Of a stretch of 64,000 bases of DNA, positions 38,241-49,302 are shown in pieces (the stretch's first letter is position 1; each line of letters starts with the position of its first letter). Source of the DNA: Populus alba (taxonomy: Eukaryota > Streptophyta > Magnoliopsida > Malpighiales > Salicaceae); the NCBI RefSeq assembly GCF_005239225.2, contig NC_133292.1, positions 11,867,965-11,931,964 on the forward strand, in the 5' to 3' direction. The notes under the pieces were generated by a model. That model was not told the origin of the DNA, ran no database searches, and worked only from the letters and a program-made list of their open reading frames with translations. The position numbers were made by a program, and so were the translations under genes.

Positions 38241-39325
38241 CCTTTAAATGGATTAATACTTTCTATCATCTTTCTATTTTTTTTATTATTATTTAAAAGG
38301 TTTCTTTTTTTATTTATATATCAACTCTATATTTTTCTTCAATCACATATTTCTTCCGTTGATGTCACTGACACTGTTAAAAATTGATATATTTCGTGCT
38401 TCCACAACATGAAATTTCCGCTGATATATATTTTGGTTTTTAAATTTGTTTTTCAAAAATTTAATTTGATCTTTGTATTTTATTTTTTCTTAAAAAAAAA
38501 GGTTCTTAAGTATAATTCTTTGACATTGTATTTTACAGAAAATATAATTCTTATGTAATCTTTATATGTTAAATTGTAAATTTGATCTAAATTAGTCGAA
38601 CAATTTAAATGAATAGATTGATAAGATAAGAGTTGAATGAATCTAAACAGGTATGGCCATTTAAGAAATAAATCTTTTGTTTCGTATTATATTTATATTT
38701 ATATTTATTGTGATTCTATAAAAAAGATATCTGTTATGATAAATTTTTCTTTTTAAAAAAAAAAAGTTAATTTTTGGAGTCTGGCCTAAAAAATCGAGAA
38801 AAAGAATGAATAGAAAAGAAAAGAAATCATAATAGAGATATAATATTATGGAAATGATTCTTCCATAGAGTAATGACTCAATCCCAAAATATCTTGATAA
38901 TTTTTATTTGATTAGATTAAGTAATCTTTATGATTGTAGTTGATATTATTGTGATCTTGTTGGATTTGTGTTTCCTATAATATCATGTATTTGTTTTGGA
39001 AAATCTAACAAAGATTATGATTTGACACGTGGGTATTTAATTGAGAAAAATAAAAAAGGACCAAAGTGTATTTTGTAAAATATAATGATTATAGTAAATG
39101 TTTTAAAAACAATTCAAAGACCAAGATATACAATAAACAAAATTTTATTCTGTAAGAACATGATATATGTCGATTTTAAATGATATTGGTGGTGCTAACT
39201 AATAAAAGGACGTGATGATAACGGAAATATATTATACAAGGATGATATAATAAAGTATTTAAGAGATTAAAAAAAAAAAAGAAAAAAACAAAGAGAAGAG
39301 AGATGCTGTAAACCATTGACCCATG

Positions 39326-39330
<5 letters not shown>

Positions 39331-39390
<60 letters not shown>

Positions 39391-39409
39391 ATATATATAT
39401 ATATATATA
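39331..39409. repeat. Compound (CT)n(TA)n microsatellite
   Basis: CT run at 39331-39386 followed by a TA run to about 39409. Confidence 0.95.
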
Positions 39410-39634
39410 ATTAACGAATAAATACACAGCCCCTACGTTTATTTAATAGATTTTTACAAATAAAGAAAAAAATCATAAGTTTTATTTGACTATTTAATAG
39501 TTCTCTTAATTATAATTATTGAAAAAAAATGATTAAGAATTCATTAATAGAGATAATCAAGATAAAAAAAAAAAAATCAAGACACTTAACACGTGTTTTG
39601 AAAGTATGATTCAAATAAAGATCTGGTAAATTTT

Positions 39635-39780
39635 AATTTTTTTAAAATAAATTATTTTTGATATTTTTAAATTGTTTTGATGTGTCAATGTAAAAAATAA
39701 ATTTTAAAAAATAAAAAATATATATATATTTTAATATATTTTTAAATAAAAAATACCTTAAAAAATAATTGCAGATAAAA
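39635..39780. repeat. AT-rich dispersed repeat copy
   Basis: Shows the order TTTTTGATATTTTTAAATTG, TTTTGATGTG, TTTTAAAAAATAAAAAATA, TTTTAATATATTTTTAAATA, as in the copies at 24630 and 42480. Confidence 0.5.
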
Positions 39781-41089
39781 TCATACTCTCAGACATCTTT
39801 TTAATTAAAATCGCCTATGTGAACATTAAATTTAATATAAAATACAGTGAAGGAGTCCATAAACTTACGATCTATTTCGACTAACCCCTCAGACATCAAC
39901 CTAAGCAAAACAATCCCAACTCGAATGAAAAAGATAAAATATGTGTGGCTTTTTAAAAAGCACTCCACGTGTTTGCCATGTAAAACTCTGCCAATATTAA
40001 GTTTTTTTAATTAAATAAATATTTAAGTGTATTCTACATAGTTGCCAATATTTATTATTGTTGCTATGGATTTAAAATTAAGATTTGAAGTTAACTGTGA
40101 GAAAGTTTTAAAACGAGAATTATTGGCCTCGGATCAAGGAAGAATGGTTGAAGACAGGCTGTTAGTTTTTTCAAAAACAATTGGGTAGGATGTTAGTCTT
40201 GGAATTAGGATGGAAAAATAAATAAATAACAAGAATGAAGAAAAATTGGCTCCTTTTATTTTATTTTAATTGGTTTTTAGATTTTTTTGTTTAACCCTAG
40301 ATAGAGATGCTTCTGCTCTACACCTATTATTGCCACGAGTTTACAAACTCATCGTAGAATTAGAATTTTATTAATATCGTCAAAATTAGAATTTTGTTTT
40401 TATAAAATCATAATGAAAATATAGATCTCATTAACAAAAATCAAATTACAACTCAACAAAAAAAATCAGTAGAGATATGAACATGGGTTGAATTCTCTCT
40501 CTCTTTTTTAAATTAACGTGGGTATTCAGGTTAGTTTGTGCATACCTCGACTAATCCTACATGTCCTAAAATTAACAACTATGTAAACCTCTAATAGCTT
40601 TAATATCTATAAAACTCGAACTAGTGACTTCTAAGAAGCAAATTCAGGACCTGACCAATTAAACTATACTTTTCAGAATTTGAATTCTTTCTTTTTATTT
40701 AAGAACACAGCGTTGAAATAAATTAGATATGATATAATTAATAAGTATTTTTAAAATCAAACTAAAAATAAAATTGATTCTAGATATTTTTTTAACATTA
40801 ACATTTTTAAAACTAATTATGAATGAATGAGTGATGAATTAAAGTTAAAAAATATTTGATTGGCAGGAATTCTTAAACATGAAGAATTTAATCTCACATG
40901 GAAATATTATGAATTTTTATAATAATGAATATAACGATACATTGAGAAGTACAAATTAGGCACATGGAGAGCTTATAGAGAGGAAATCATCTAGACAGCA
41001 TACACTCTGTGTTAAAAATACGTAAAGATATTTCTTGTCGGCTAATGATCAATTACATGTACAGGTTCAAGCTGTTAACATTCATTAAG

Positions 41090-42230
41090 GCAAATGTTTT
41101 TTTCCAGAAAGTAGTTTTCTGAAAAACTATTTTTTAAATTTTTTTGTTTGTTTGTCACTAGAAAAGTTAGTCAATAAAAAACACTTTCCAGTCAACGAAA
41201 AACACTTTCTAGTCAACGAAAAATACTTTCCGGTCAACAGAAAACACTTTCCAGTCAATTTCAGTCAAAGAAAAAATTGACTTAGTTTTCAGGAAAGTGT
41301 TTTCCTTTTAGCTGTGTTTGTTTTCCGAAAAGTGGTTTTCGGGAAATCACTTTCCAAACTTTCTTGTGTTTATTTGCCAGTAGGAAAGTTGGTCAATGGA
41401 AAACACTTTCCAGTAAAAGAAAATTTGGCTTGGTTTTCAGGAAAGTGTTTTCCTGAAAAATTTGGGGGGAAAACACTTTTCGGAAGTTGTGAAAAATTTA
41501 GAAATGTCATTATTTGCTGATTATATTAAATTTAATCCTCAAACTTTTGATTGTTATATATATTTTATTTTGAATATTTATTTTTCAATTTCATCTCTTA
41601 AAATTTTATTTTTATATTAACTTTTGGTCCTTATTTTTATAATTGCTATTTGCTTTTTCCTTATCATATTTTTATTAAAAAAATTTATCTATCAAATTTG
41701 GTCCTCATTCTTTTGATTGTTACTTATTTTATTTGAAATAATTTATGAAATGTTGATTATTATTATTTTAATTTCTTCATCTTTTATTTTCTTTAAAAAA
41801 AATTTTATTTTGATTATTATTTATTTTATTTGAGATAATTTATGAAATTATATTTTTTTTTCAATTTCATTCTCATTCAACTTTTTAATTTGTAAGATTT
41901 GTTCCTCATTATTTTAATAAGCTATGTATGAATATAGGATATAATAAAAAAAAATTCATCATTATAAATACTTTTTAGATTTCATTTTTTTTATTGTAAG
42001 TGATTAAATATTTTATATATATTAGATAAACTTGAAAAAAAAATTAATTCATTAATAAATTATTTTTCAGTTCATTTTCCATAACACAACCAAACACTGG
42101 AAAGTGTTTTCCAGTTCATTTTTCATAACACTGTCAAACATCGAAAAAATATTTTCTCGGAATTCACTTTCCTCGGAGTTCAATTTCAAAAAAAAAAACC
42201 ACTTTCCTGCAAACAAACGAAGTCTAAAGC
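41090..42230. mobile_element. TIR-type non-autonomous DNA element with nested ends
   Basis: The right end, read on the minus strand, is CGTTTGTTTGCAGGAAAGTG followed by GTTTT. Similar starts occur twice on the left, near 41100 (TTTTTTTCCAGAAAGTAGTTT) and near 41315 (TGTTTGTTTTCCGAAAAGTG). Between 41180 and 41470 the phrases GAAAACACTTTCC and CAGTCAA recur several times; near 42080-42120 the phrase GGAAAGTGTTTTCC repeats. The middle is AT-rich and non-coding. A target-site duplication could not be settled, so borders are approximate and the superfamily is open. Confidence 0.55.
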
Positions 42231-42479
42231 TGTCATTCCTTTTATTTTAAAACAAAAAAGTCAGGTTTTAAAATGGCAAGAATTTATAATTAATCCTGGC
42301 AGCATTTTTAATCCCCTGCCTGTTACATAAACAGGGGATTAAATTGGTCAGGAATTTTTTTGAAAAAAAAACTTATTTAACTGAAAAAATAATAAACAAC
42401 CACATCATAGCAGCGTCGGAAGCAGCCCAGTACAAAACAAAAACGAAAGTAATAATGGAAATAACATATTCTCAAGATA

Positions 42480-42650
42480 TATTTATTTTTGTGTTTTAAA
42501 AATAATTTTTTTAAAAATATATTTATTTATTTATTTATTTATTTTAAATTAATATATTTTTAAATTATTTGATGTGTTAATATCAAAAATATTTTTTAAA
42601 AAAATAAAAAAATATCACTCACATATATTTTAATATAAAAAAATTATTTA
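42480..42650. repeat. AT-rich dispersed repeat copy
   Basis: Contains a TTTA tetranucleotide run and the family order TTTTTAAATTATTTGATGTG, then ATCAAAAATATTTTTTAAA; non-coding. Confidence 0.5.
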
Positions 42651-42778
42651 AAAATCAACCTATAATCTTTTAATAATAATAAAAATGCCCGACACCATCA
42701 GCCCATCTTGATGGCCCTATACGCGATAGCTAAGAAGTCAATTTCGTCATCTTCTTTCGAGTTGTCAGCCAGCTTGTG

Positions 42779-42789
42779 TTGACTATATA
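42779..42789 (+). promoter_or_regulatory. TTGAC and TATATA upstream of the transporter gene
   Basis: TTGAC (W-box core) at 42779-42783 is followed directly by TATATA at 42784-42789, about 93 bp before the ATG at 42882. The distance suits a core promoter. The W-box reading is weak because the core is short. Confidence 0.4.
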
Positions 42790-42881
42790 CATGTCCACAT
42801 GTGTGATATTTGCGGTGTACATTCATTTGCTCTCTCTTCCATCTGTCTTCACCACCATTTCAGGGACAGGGAGATAGAGAG

Positions 42882-45851
42882 ATGGGCGCTGTTGCAGCTC
42901 ACGGAGAGGATGGCAAGGTCTCACAGCAAGGAGCCGACCACCAGCTAAAGGAGCTTGATGCCGGTGCCCTTTTTGTTCTCAAATCCAAAGGTAAAACACA
43001 CCAACGAGCTGCTTCATGCAATATTCTACGCCTTCCATCTTCTTTCTGTATGCAGTTTCCATTCTCAGTTTACAGAATCTTTCTTTCTTTTCTTGCCTCT
43101 TGGCTTCTCTCTTTTTTCGTGTTTCTTTTGATAAAATCTCTTCTATTCCTTCTCCTTTAGCACAAACACATGACTGTTGCTTTCCACATAGAGAGGAAAA
43201 CGTGCCCCAGATAATTAAAAACCCTCCATTCCTCAAGAATCAAGATCGTTTTTCTCTTTTCATTTGTCACAAATATTGATCAAAGCTCATTGATTAGGAT
43301 AAAGCTCGTGTTAATGGCAAAGATAAACCTCAGCATGCAGAGGCTGCTGAAAGACATTGAGTTCTAGTGCAATTGTATTAGAATTCTGATTCCTGCTTAT
43401 CCTTAGCTTCTTTTTTGTATCAAAACACTTGTAATTAATGATAAATATCCTGTAACAACTTTGATATATATATGGATGAGAGAATACAGTTATTCTCAAG
43501 CATTTGTAAAAGTATTTTAAACTCTTTCACTCATCATTTTTAAAATAAAATTTAAAATAAAAGAGTCAGATTTGCATTATAAGCCTGTTGACGTTTAAGA
43601 TCATTTCTTAGAAGAATTATTGCAATTAATGAGATTCGAATCTTATCTCTTTTTTTTTTTTGAAAATAAAGTATTAGTATTAATTAATCGAGTACAAAAA
43701 ACCCATGGAATGTTTCGTTTGACTTTTTTTATATTCTCAATGTGTACACAACAACTTCAGGATCATGGCTGCATTGTGGTTACCACCTAACAACATCAAT
43801 TGTGGCACCACCTCTTCTTAGTCTGCCCTTCGCTTTCACATTTCTTGGGTGGGCGGCCGGAGTTGCATTCTTGGTGATCGGAGCTCTGGTCACTTTCTAT
43901 TCATACAACTTGTTGTCTTTAGTTCTTGAACACCATGCTCAAAAGGGTAATCGCCAACTTCGGTTCAGGGACATGGCTAACCAAATACTGGGTAATTAAC
44001 TCACACACCTCCTCCCCCTCCCCCCCTTTTTTTTTTTTTTTTTGCTTTGATTTTGAATTAGATAATTAACACTAGCATTTTTTTATACGTGTTTTAAGTT
44101 TCCTGATAGTACTAATAAATCAACAGCATGCACAGTCTCCCAAAAATGTCGATGAAGATATCCAATTAGTGGTGTGATATCTTTTCTCCACGTCAGGACC
44201 AACTTGGCCTATTAAAAAAAAAACAAAAACAAATCAAAACTAACTATTTATAAGCTTTTATAATCTCAATTATGTTTTTTAGCCAACTATACAGAGATCA
44301 GGATCTATATAAAATTTTCATTAAATTTCAGCTTGATTTAACAATTATATATAAATTATGAATGTTTTTGCTAGATTGGTCATGCAGCATGTTTAAATCT
44401 TTTCTCAAATTTATTTAGTCCAATTGATATATAAAGAAAGAAAACACCAAAGGAAAAGAGGTGTGATGATTTCTTGCATCAGCTTGCACTAGTTGAGACC
44501 AAATTAATGGGAGAGCTTGCAAGAAATTGAGAGGTCATCAAAGAAATCATGGGCTTGCATATTCCCCCTAGCATGATCTGGACACCCAATATATATATAT
44601 ATAACTTTCATCTGTTAGATAATGATGATGGCGACATTTATATTTAAAAAATATATAATTGTGATGGGAATCTTGTATTAAAATTTCCCTCTCGCTTTCT
44701 TACTTATCTGATTAAAATGTATACTTGACTTTCCCACGTCAAAGTTTCGGCCCGCGACCCAATCTTTTTCGTTGAATAAATTTGACACGTGATCGTAGAA
44801 AATTAGGTTATATGGGCCCCACTTTCTAGGCCTGGCCCAGTTAACTTTGACTCTTCAGTCCGAATGCAATTGTTATTCAGAAACCTCAGGTCGAATGCAA
44901 GAGGAGTACTCCGTCAGTTTCTTTTATGTCAAGAAAGGCGGGTCCGCAGGAATCCGAAAAACCTCGGATAAATGGATAGATAATGGTTATCAACATTGAT
45001 ATTAAATTTATGTCAATCCGATCTACTTGAGTCAAAAACTCAAATTAATTAATTTAAAATCTGTTGATTTTTAAAAAGCATTTTAAAAAAATTAAATTAA
45101 TATTTTGTTTGAAAAATTTTATTGATCCTCTTCAACCTGCAGGCTTTAAACATTTCAGTTTTATATTATTCCTTAGTTGGGATTAGATTTTTTTTTATGT
45201 CAAAAACTCAAAAAAACTAGATTAAAATCTGTTATTTAAAAAAGTAATATTAAATTAATATTTTATTAAAAAAATTAATAACCCGAGTTAATTTAGTTTA
45301 ATATTAATTTTTTATTGGTATTAGATTAGAAGATGTCGATCATGTATACGGGTTATGGTCATAAAGCTCTTAGCATTTCACACCCAAATTGTTGATTTTA
45401 TAGGGCCAAAATGGGGCAAGTATTTTGTGGGTCCAATCCAATTCATGGTGTGCTATGGAGCTGTTGTTGCTTGTACTCTTCTTGGAGGACAATGCATGAA
45501 GGTGAGAGCTATGGCGGCAACAATTTCTTTTTTTTTTTCAAAAAACATAAAATGAAAATAATATAATCTTACCTTTTCTGTTTTTTTTTTTTCCTGCAGA
45601 CAGTTTATTTAATGTCAGAGCCAGAAGGGCCAATGAAGCTTTATGAATTCATAATCATATTTGGGTGCTTAATGTTGATATTAGCTCAAATCCCATCTTT
45701 TCATTCGTTAAGGAACATCAACTTGGTATCGCTGGTTCTAACCCTAGCTTACAGTGCCTGTGCCACTGGTGGTTCAATTCATATTGGTGAGCAATAATAA
45801 TGAACATCACTCGTTTCAGCAGTTTAGATAAGTTAATAATTAATTAGGCTG

Positions 45852-45891
<40 letters not shown>

Positions 45892-46892
45892 CAGGAACTT
45901 CATCCAAGGAACCAAAGAACTATTCTCTGAAAGGAGACACACAAGATCGCCTTTTCGGTATCTTTAATGCCATTGCTATCATTGCCACAACATACGGCAA
46001 TGGGATCATCCCAGAAATCCAGGTATGGAAAGCCCAGTTCCCTCTATAATTATGCATGGTATCCTTAGGCCAGATCTTGCTCGTCCAGACCAAGTTTCTC
46101 CCTGGTCTGGTCAAGGTTTAAGATCCTTTTCAGTTTTCAATACAAACTTCAATAGGAGAAGATAATTTAACCAAGTGCACAAAACATTTCTCGTTGCAGG
46201 CAACAGTAGCACCGCCTGTGAAAGGGAAGATGTTCAAGGGATTATGTATTTGCTACACTGTTCTTTCTCTTACCTTCTTTAGTGTTGCCATCTCTGGTTA
46301 TTGGGCATTTGGAAACAATTCTGAACCTCTAGTAATTAGCAACTTCTTAGCTGACGGGCAAACTTTGGTGCCTAAATGGTTTGTTTTGATGGTCAACATC
46401 TTCACCATTCTCCAACTATCAGCAGTAGCTGTGGTACGAGCATCTCCTTTCTGTCTCTTTCTGTTCCTAAATCTGCACTACACTAACTTAAACTACATGG
46501 CATGCTTACAGGTTTACTTGCAGCCTACAAATGAAGTGCTCGAAAACACCTTTTCAGACCCGAAGCGAAAAGAATTCTCTGCTCGAAATGTAATCCCCAG
46601 GGCAGTCTCAAGGTCAATGTCTGTCATCATAGCAACTACCATAGCAGCAATGCTTCCATTCTTTGGAGATATCAATGCATTGATTGGTGCTTTTGGTTTC
46701 ATCCCTCTAGACTTTGTCTTGCCTGTTGTTTTCTTCAACTTGACATTCAAGCCATCGAAGAGGAGCATTGTTTTCTGGTTGAATGTCACTATTGCAGTAG
46801 TTTTCTCAGCAGTAGGGGTTATAGCAGCGGTTGCAGCGGTAAGACAGATAGGTCTTGATGCCAAAACTTATAGGTTATTTGCTAATGTTTGA
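42882..46892 (+). CDS. GABA transporter 1-like amino acid permease (AAAP family)
   Basis: Proton-coupled amino-acid/GABA importer of the plasma membrane in the AAAP family, closest by eye to plant GAT1. Seven exons: 42882-42990, 43761-43991, 45404-45501, 45600-45786, 45895-46022, 46200-46433 and 46512-46892; phases close, giving 455 aa (Arabidopsis GAT1 is about 451). A soluble N-terminus (about 37 aa) leads to GSWLHCGYHLTTSIVAPPLLSLPFAF, the conserved first transmembrane span of this family. Further motifs are PKWGKYFVGPIQF, ATTYGNGIIPEIQATVAPPVKGKM and a terminal series of hydrophobic spans. Introns 1 and 2 are large (770 and 1412 bp). Intron 6 is 78 bp, a multiple of three, and has no in-frame stop, so its retention would add 26 residues. 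Substrate is inferred from the family. Confidence 0.93.
45857..45889. repeat. (TTA)n microsatellite in transporter intron 4
   Basis: TTA trinucleotide run of about 33 bases, ending a few bases before the exon 5 acceptor, where it replaces the usual polypyrimidine tract. Confidence 0.9.
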
Positions 46893-47307
46893 TTAGATTA
46901 AATGGCATATTGCCTTACATTATTAGTAGCAAATGTATATCTTGATACTCTTCTATATGATTAATAAAGAGCCTTCTCAGCTCCCCAATGCAAGGAACTA
47001 ACGATATCCTGTATTCCTGCTACAACAAGGAATCAGAAACAACTGTTTGACAATTGACAGCAAGTAAACTTTCTATATTGAGCTGATATAGCTAACTCCC
47101 TAAGGAAATTTAGAGAAGTACAAGATTTTGATAGCTTAAAGGTAACAAAATTCAGGGAATTGAGATTCAATTCAGTATTCAACTGCAAGAACAAGATTCC
47201 TCTCATCTAATAAGAGGTATTAGATATGAAAAAATAAAAATAAAAACGAATCCCAAATTTCAATTGCTAGTTATTAAGAACTATCACATATATAAATATA
47301 GAGATTT
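46893..47307. other. Convergent 3' intergenic gap
   Basis: 415 bp between the stop codons of the converging transporter and AHL genes; it must contain both 3' UTRs. AATAAA-type sequence is present (ATTAATAAAGAG at about 46961) for the plus-strand gene. Confidence 0.5.
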
Positions 47308-49302
47308 TCATAACCAGGGGTCTCCAACATTGGCATCTGGAGGTACTGTTTGGTCTGGAATGTGCTGTTGGGACTGCAAGACATTTTGACCACTGCTGTT
47401 TTGAGAACTAGCATTTGCTTGTTGGTTTGAAATGACTGTGCTACCTGCTTCTTCATTTCTTGGTTCTGAAAGTGCAGATGTTGGTGTAGTGCAGTTATCT
47501 TCTGCACCTGTGGTTCCAGCAATTTGTGCGGGAACCCTTACCATATCGGAGCTGGCAAGCAGACTGGGAGCTGTAGGAGGGTCAGCTGATTGCCTCCTCT
47601 TAATTTCCTTGCCGATGTTCTGCTTGAAACTGGCAATAATGAGCTGGTAAATCAAAACAAATATAGCGTGAGGTTCCCAAAAACGAACAAGCTGGTAATA
47701 CAGTTCAATTGCAAAGAAAATTCATAAATCCTTGAACTCTGTATTCTGTAAACAACAGATTGTAGACAAGAGACATAAACATCTAGTGGATGCTTTATGA
47801 ATAGGCAAAACCTACTTGAATAGGGCCAGCTGCGATTAAAGAGCCTGCAACACCACCACCAAAAACCCGGCCATCAGGTTTAGCTAGGGAAATACTTAGC
47901 ATGCCAATTTTGCGATTCGAACCTCCTGTTTCGCTGGAAGTGAATGATCCAGATAGAGATAGAATTTCGAAGGGGCCCTATAAGAAATGAAAAATCATCG
48001 AGAATGCACATCAGAAAAAAGGAAAAGGAGGAGGAAGAAACAAATTAAAGGAAGTTTTTTTCTTCAGGTATGATCATATCATACAACATATCTCAAAATC
48101 CCCCCGGAAGAACCAGGCTGACGCATAATAACACTCGAGACAACACCAGTAGCTGAAAGAATGCAAACTGCTCGAGCACCCTTTTGAGAAAATGCTAGTA
48201 ACTTAGTAACAATATCCTGCAGACCACAAAATAGAATTAGAACATCTTGACACAGGCGAAACAATGAGAAGCACTGTAATTATACAAAAAGACTAAGCAA
48301 ATTAACTAAATTCTCACATATTTTACAGTACCTCTCCAGTATGCACGGGCACTACATGAGGGGTGAAGCTTCCTCCTGCTGTTTCTGCTGCAAAACCACC
48401 TTTACATGGAGAATTTCAAAATAAAATTAAGGGGGCGGCAATTTAAGAACTTTGACAAAGGAAATTATATAAAAAGTAACAGAAATTCACACATTTTGAT
48501 TTAAAATCAAATTTTACAATCTCCTTCAAAAAATTAAGCAAGAGATTTAAGCTTGCTCTCACAAAAGGAAGTCGTGATTTTTTTTTTCTTTTATTACATG
48601 AAAGATAGGATTTAAAATTTGGGATAACATTTACAAATAAACACTCTATTAAACTAGAGGATTCTCTTCCTTCTCACTTATTGCCACATTCTTCAAAGAA
48701 TTAACACACAAAAAAGGAAGTCTTAATTCACAGCTCATTCTATATATGATCTGAATACATCCCAACGATGATTAATACAGGACGCATAACTTTCGCACGT
48801 GAGAAACAGGAAATTTTTTTACAAAACAAGCAAACCATTGAATATTAATCCAACCTATAAATGAAAGGAACAAAGCAACACAATACCAACTAGTACTCCT
48901 TACAATAAAAGCAAGTGCATAATTTGAGTACTCACCAAGGGAAGCCAAGAGTTGAAGTTTACCAGAACCACGGGGCCTCCCTCTAACCCGTTTCTCGCAA
49001 CTCGAAAGAGAAGAGGAAAGGCCCGGTGGCGGAGACAGAGGAGGTGATGATACTAGGTTTGCACCCACATCATCCTTCCTAGGTCTCCCTCTCTTTCTTT
49101 TCAAGGTGTTTTCAACAACACTCTCTGAGCCTGACCCTCCAGAGCAGCCTGTTCCACCACCACCAAGGTTGTTTGGCTCCAGAGTATGATCACTACCACC
49201 TGTTGCCACCTTGTGCACCACCTGGTTGCCTGCTGGGTCATGATCCTTTGTTGTTATTATAAAAGGAGTCTGATCAGAGACTATCATGTTCTTCTCTTCC
49301 AT
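47308..49302 (-). CDS. AHL: AT-hook motif nuclear-localized (AHL) protein with PPC/DUF296 domain
   Basis: Nuclear protein that binds AT-rich DNA and matrix attachment regions. Five exons on the minus strand: 49302-48936, 48399-48332, 48216-48085, 47977-47816 and 47643-47308, giving 354 aa. Two AT-hooks are seen: KRKRGRPRKD (about residues 67-76) and KRVRGRPRGSGK (about 104-115). The PPC domain (about 124-255) includes GARAVCILSATGVVSSV, FEILSLSGSF, PDGRVFGGGVAGSLIAAGPIQ. The C-terminal tail is Ser/Gln/Pro-rich. At the exon 3/4 junction two overlapping donors fit (ending at 48088 or 48085). The residue before GPFEIL becomes Tyr or Val, where relatives usually have Glu, so that boundary is less sure. 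It converges with the transporter gene. The two AT-hooks place it in an AHL group other than the single-hook members. Confidence 0.92.

Larger units (their letters stand above)
37860..42780. other. AT-rich intergenic DNA, no gene seen
   Basis: Very AT-rich. It holds AT-rich repeat copies (about 38090-38240, 39635-39780, 42480-42650), a compound microsatellite at 39331-39409 and a TIR-type element at about 41090-42230. No frame has a recognisable domain. Confidence 0.6.
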
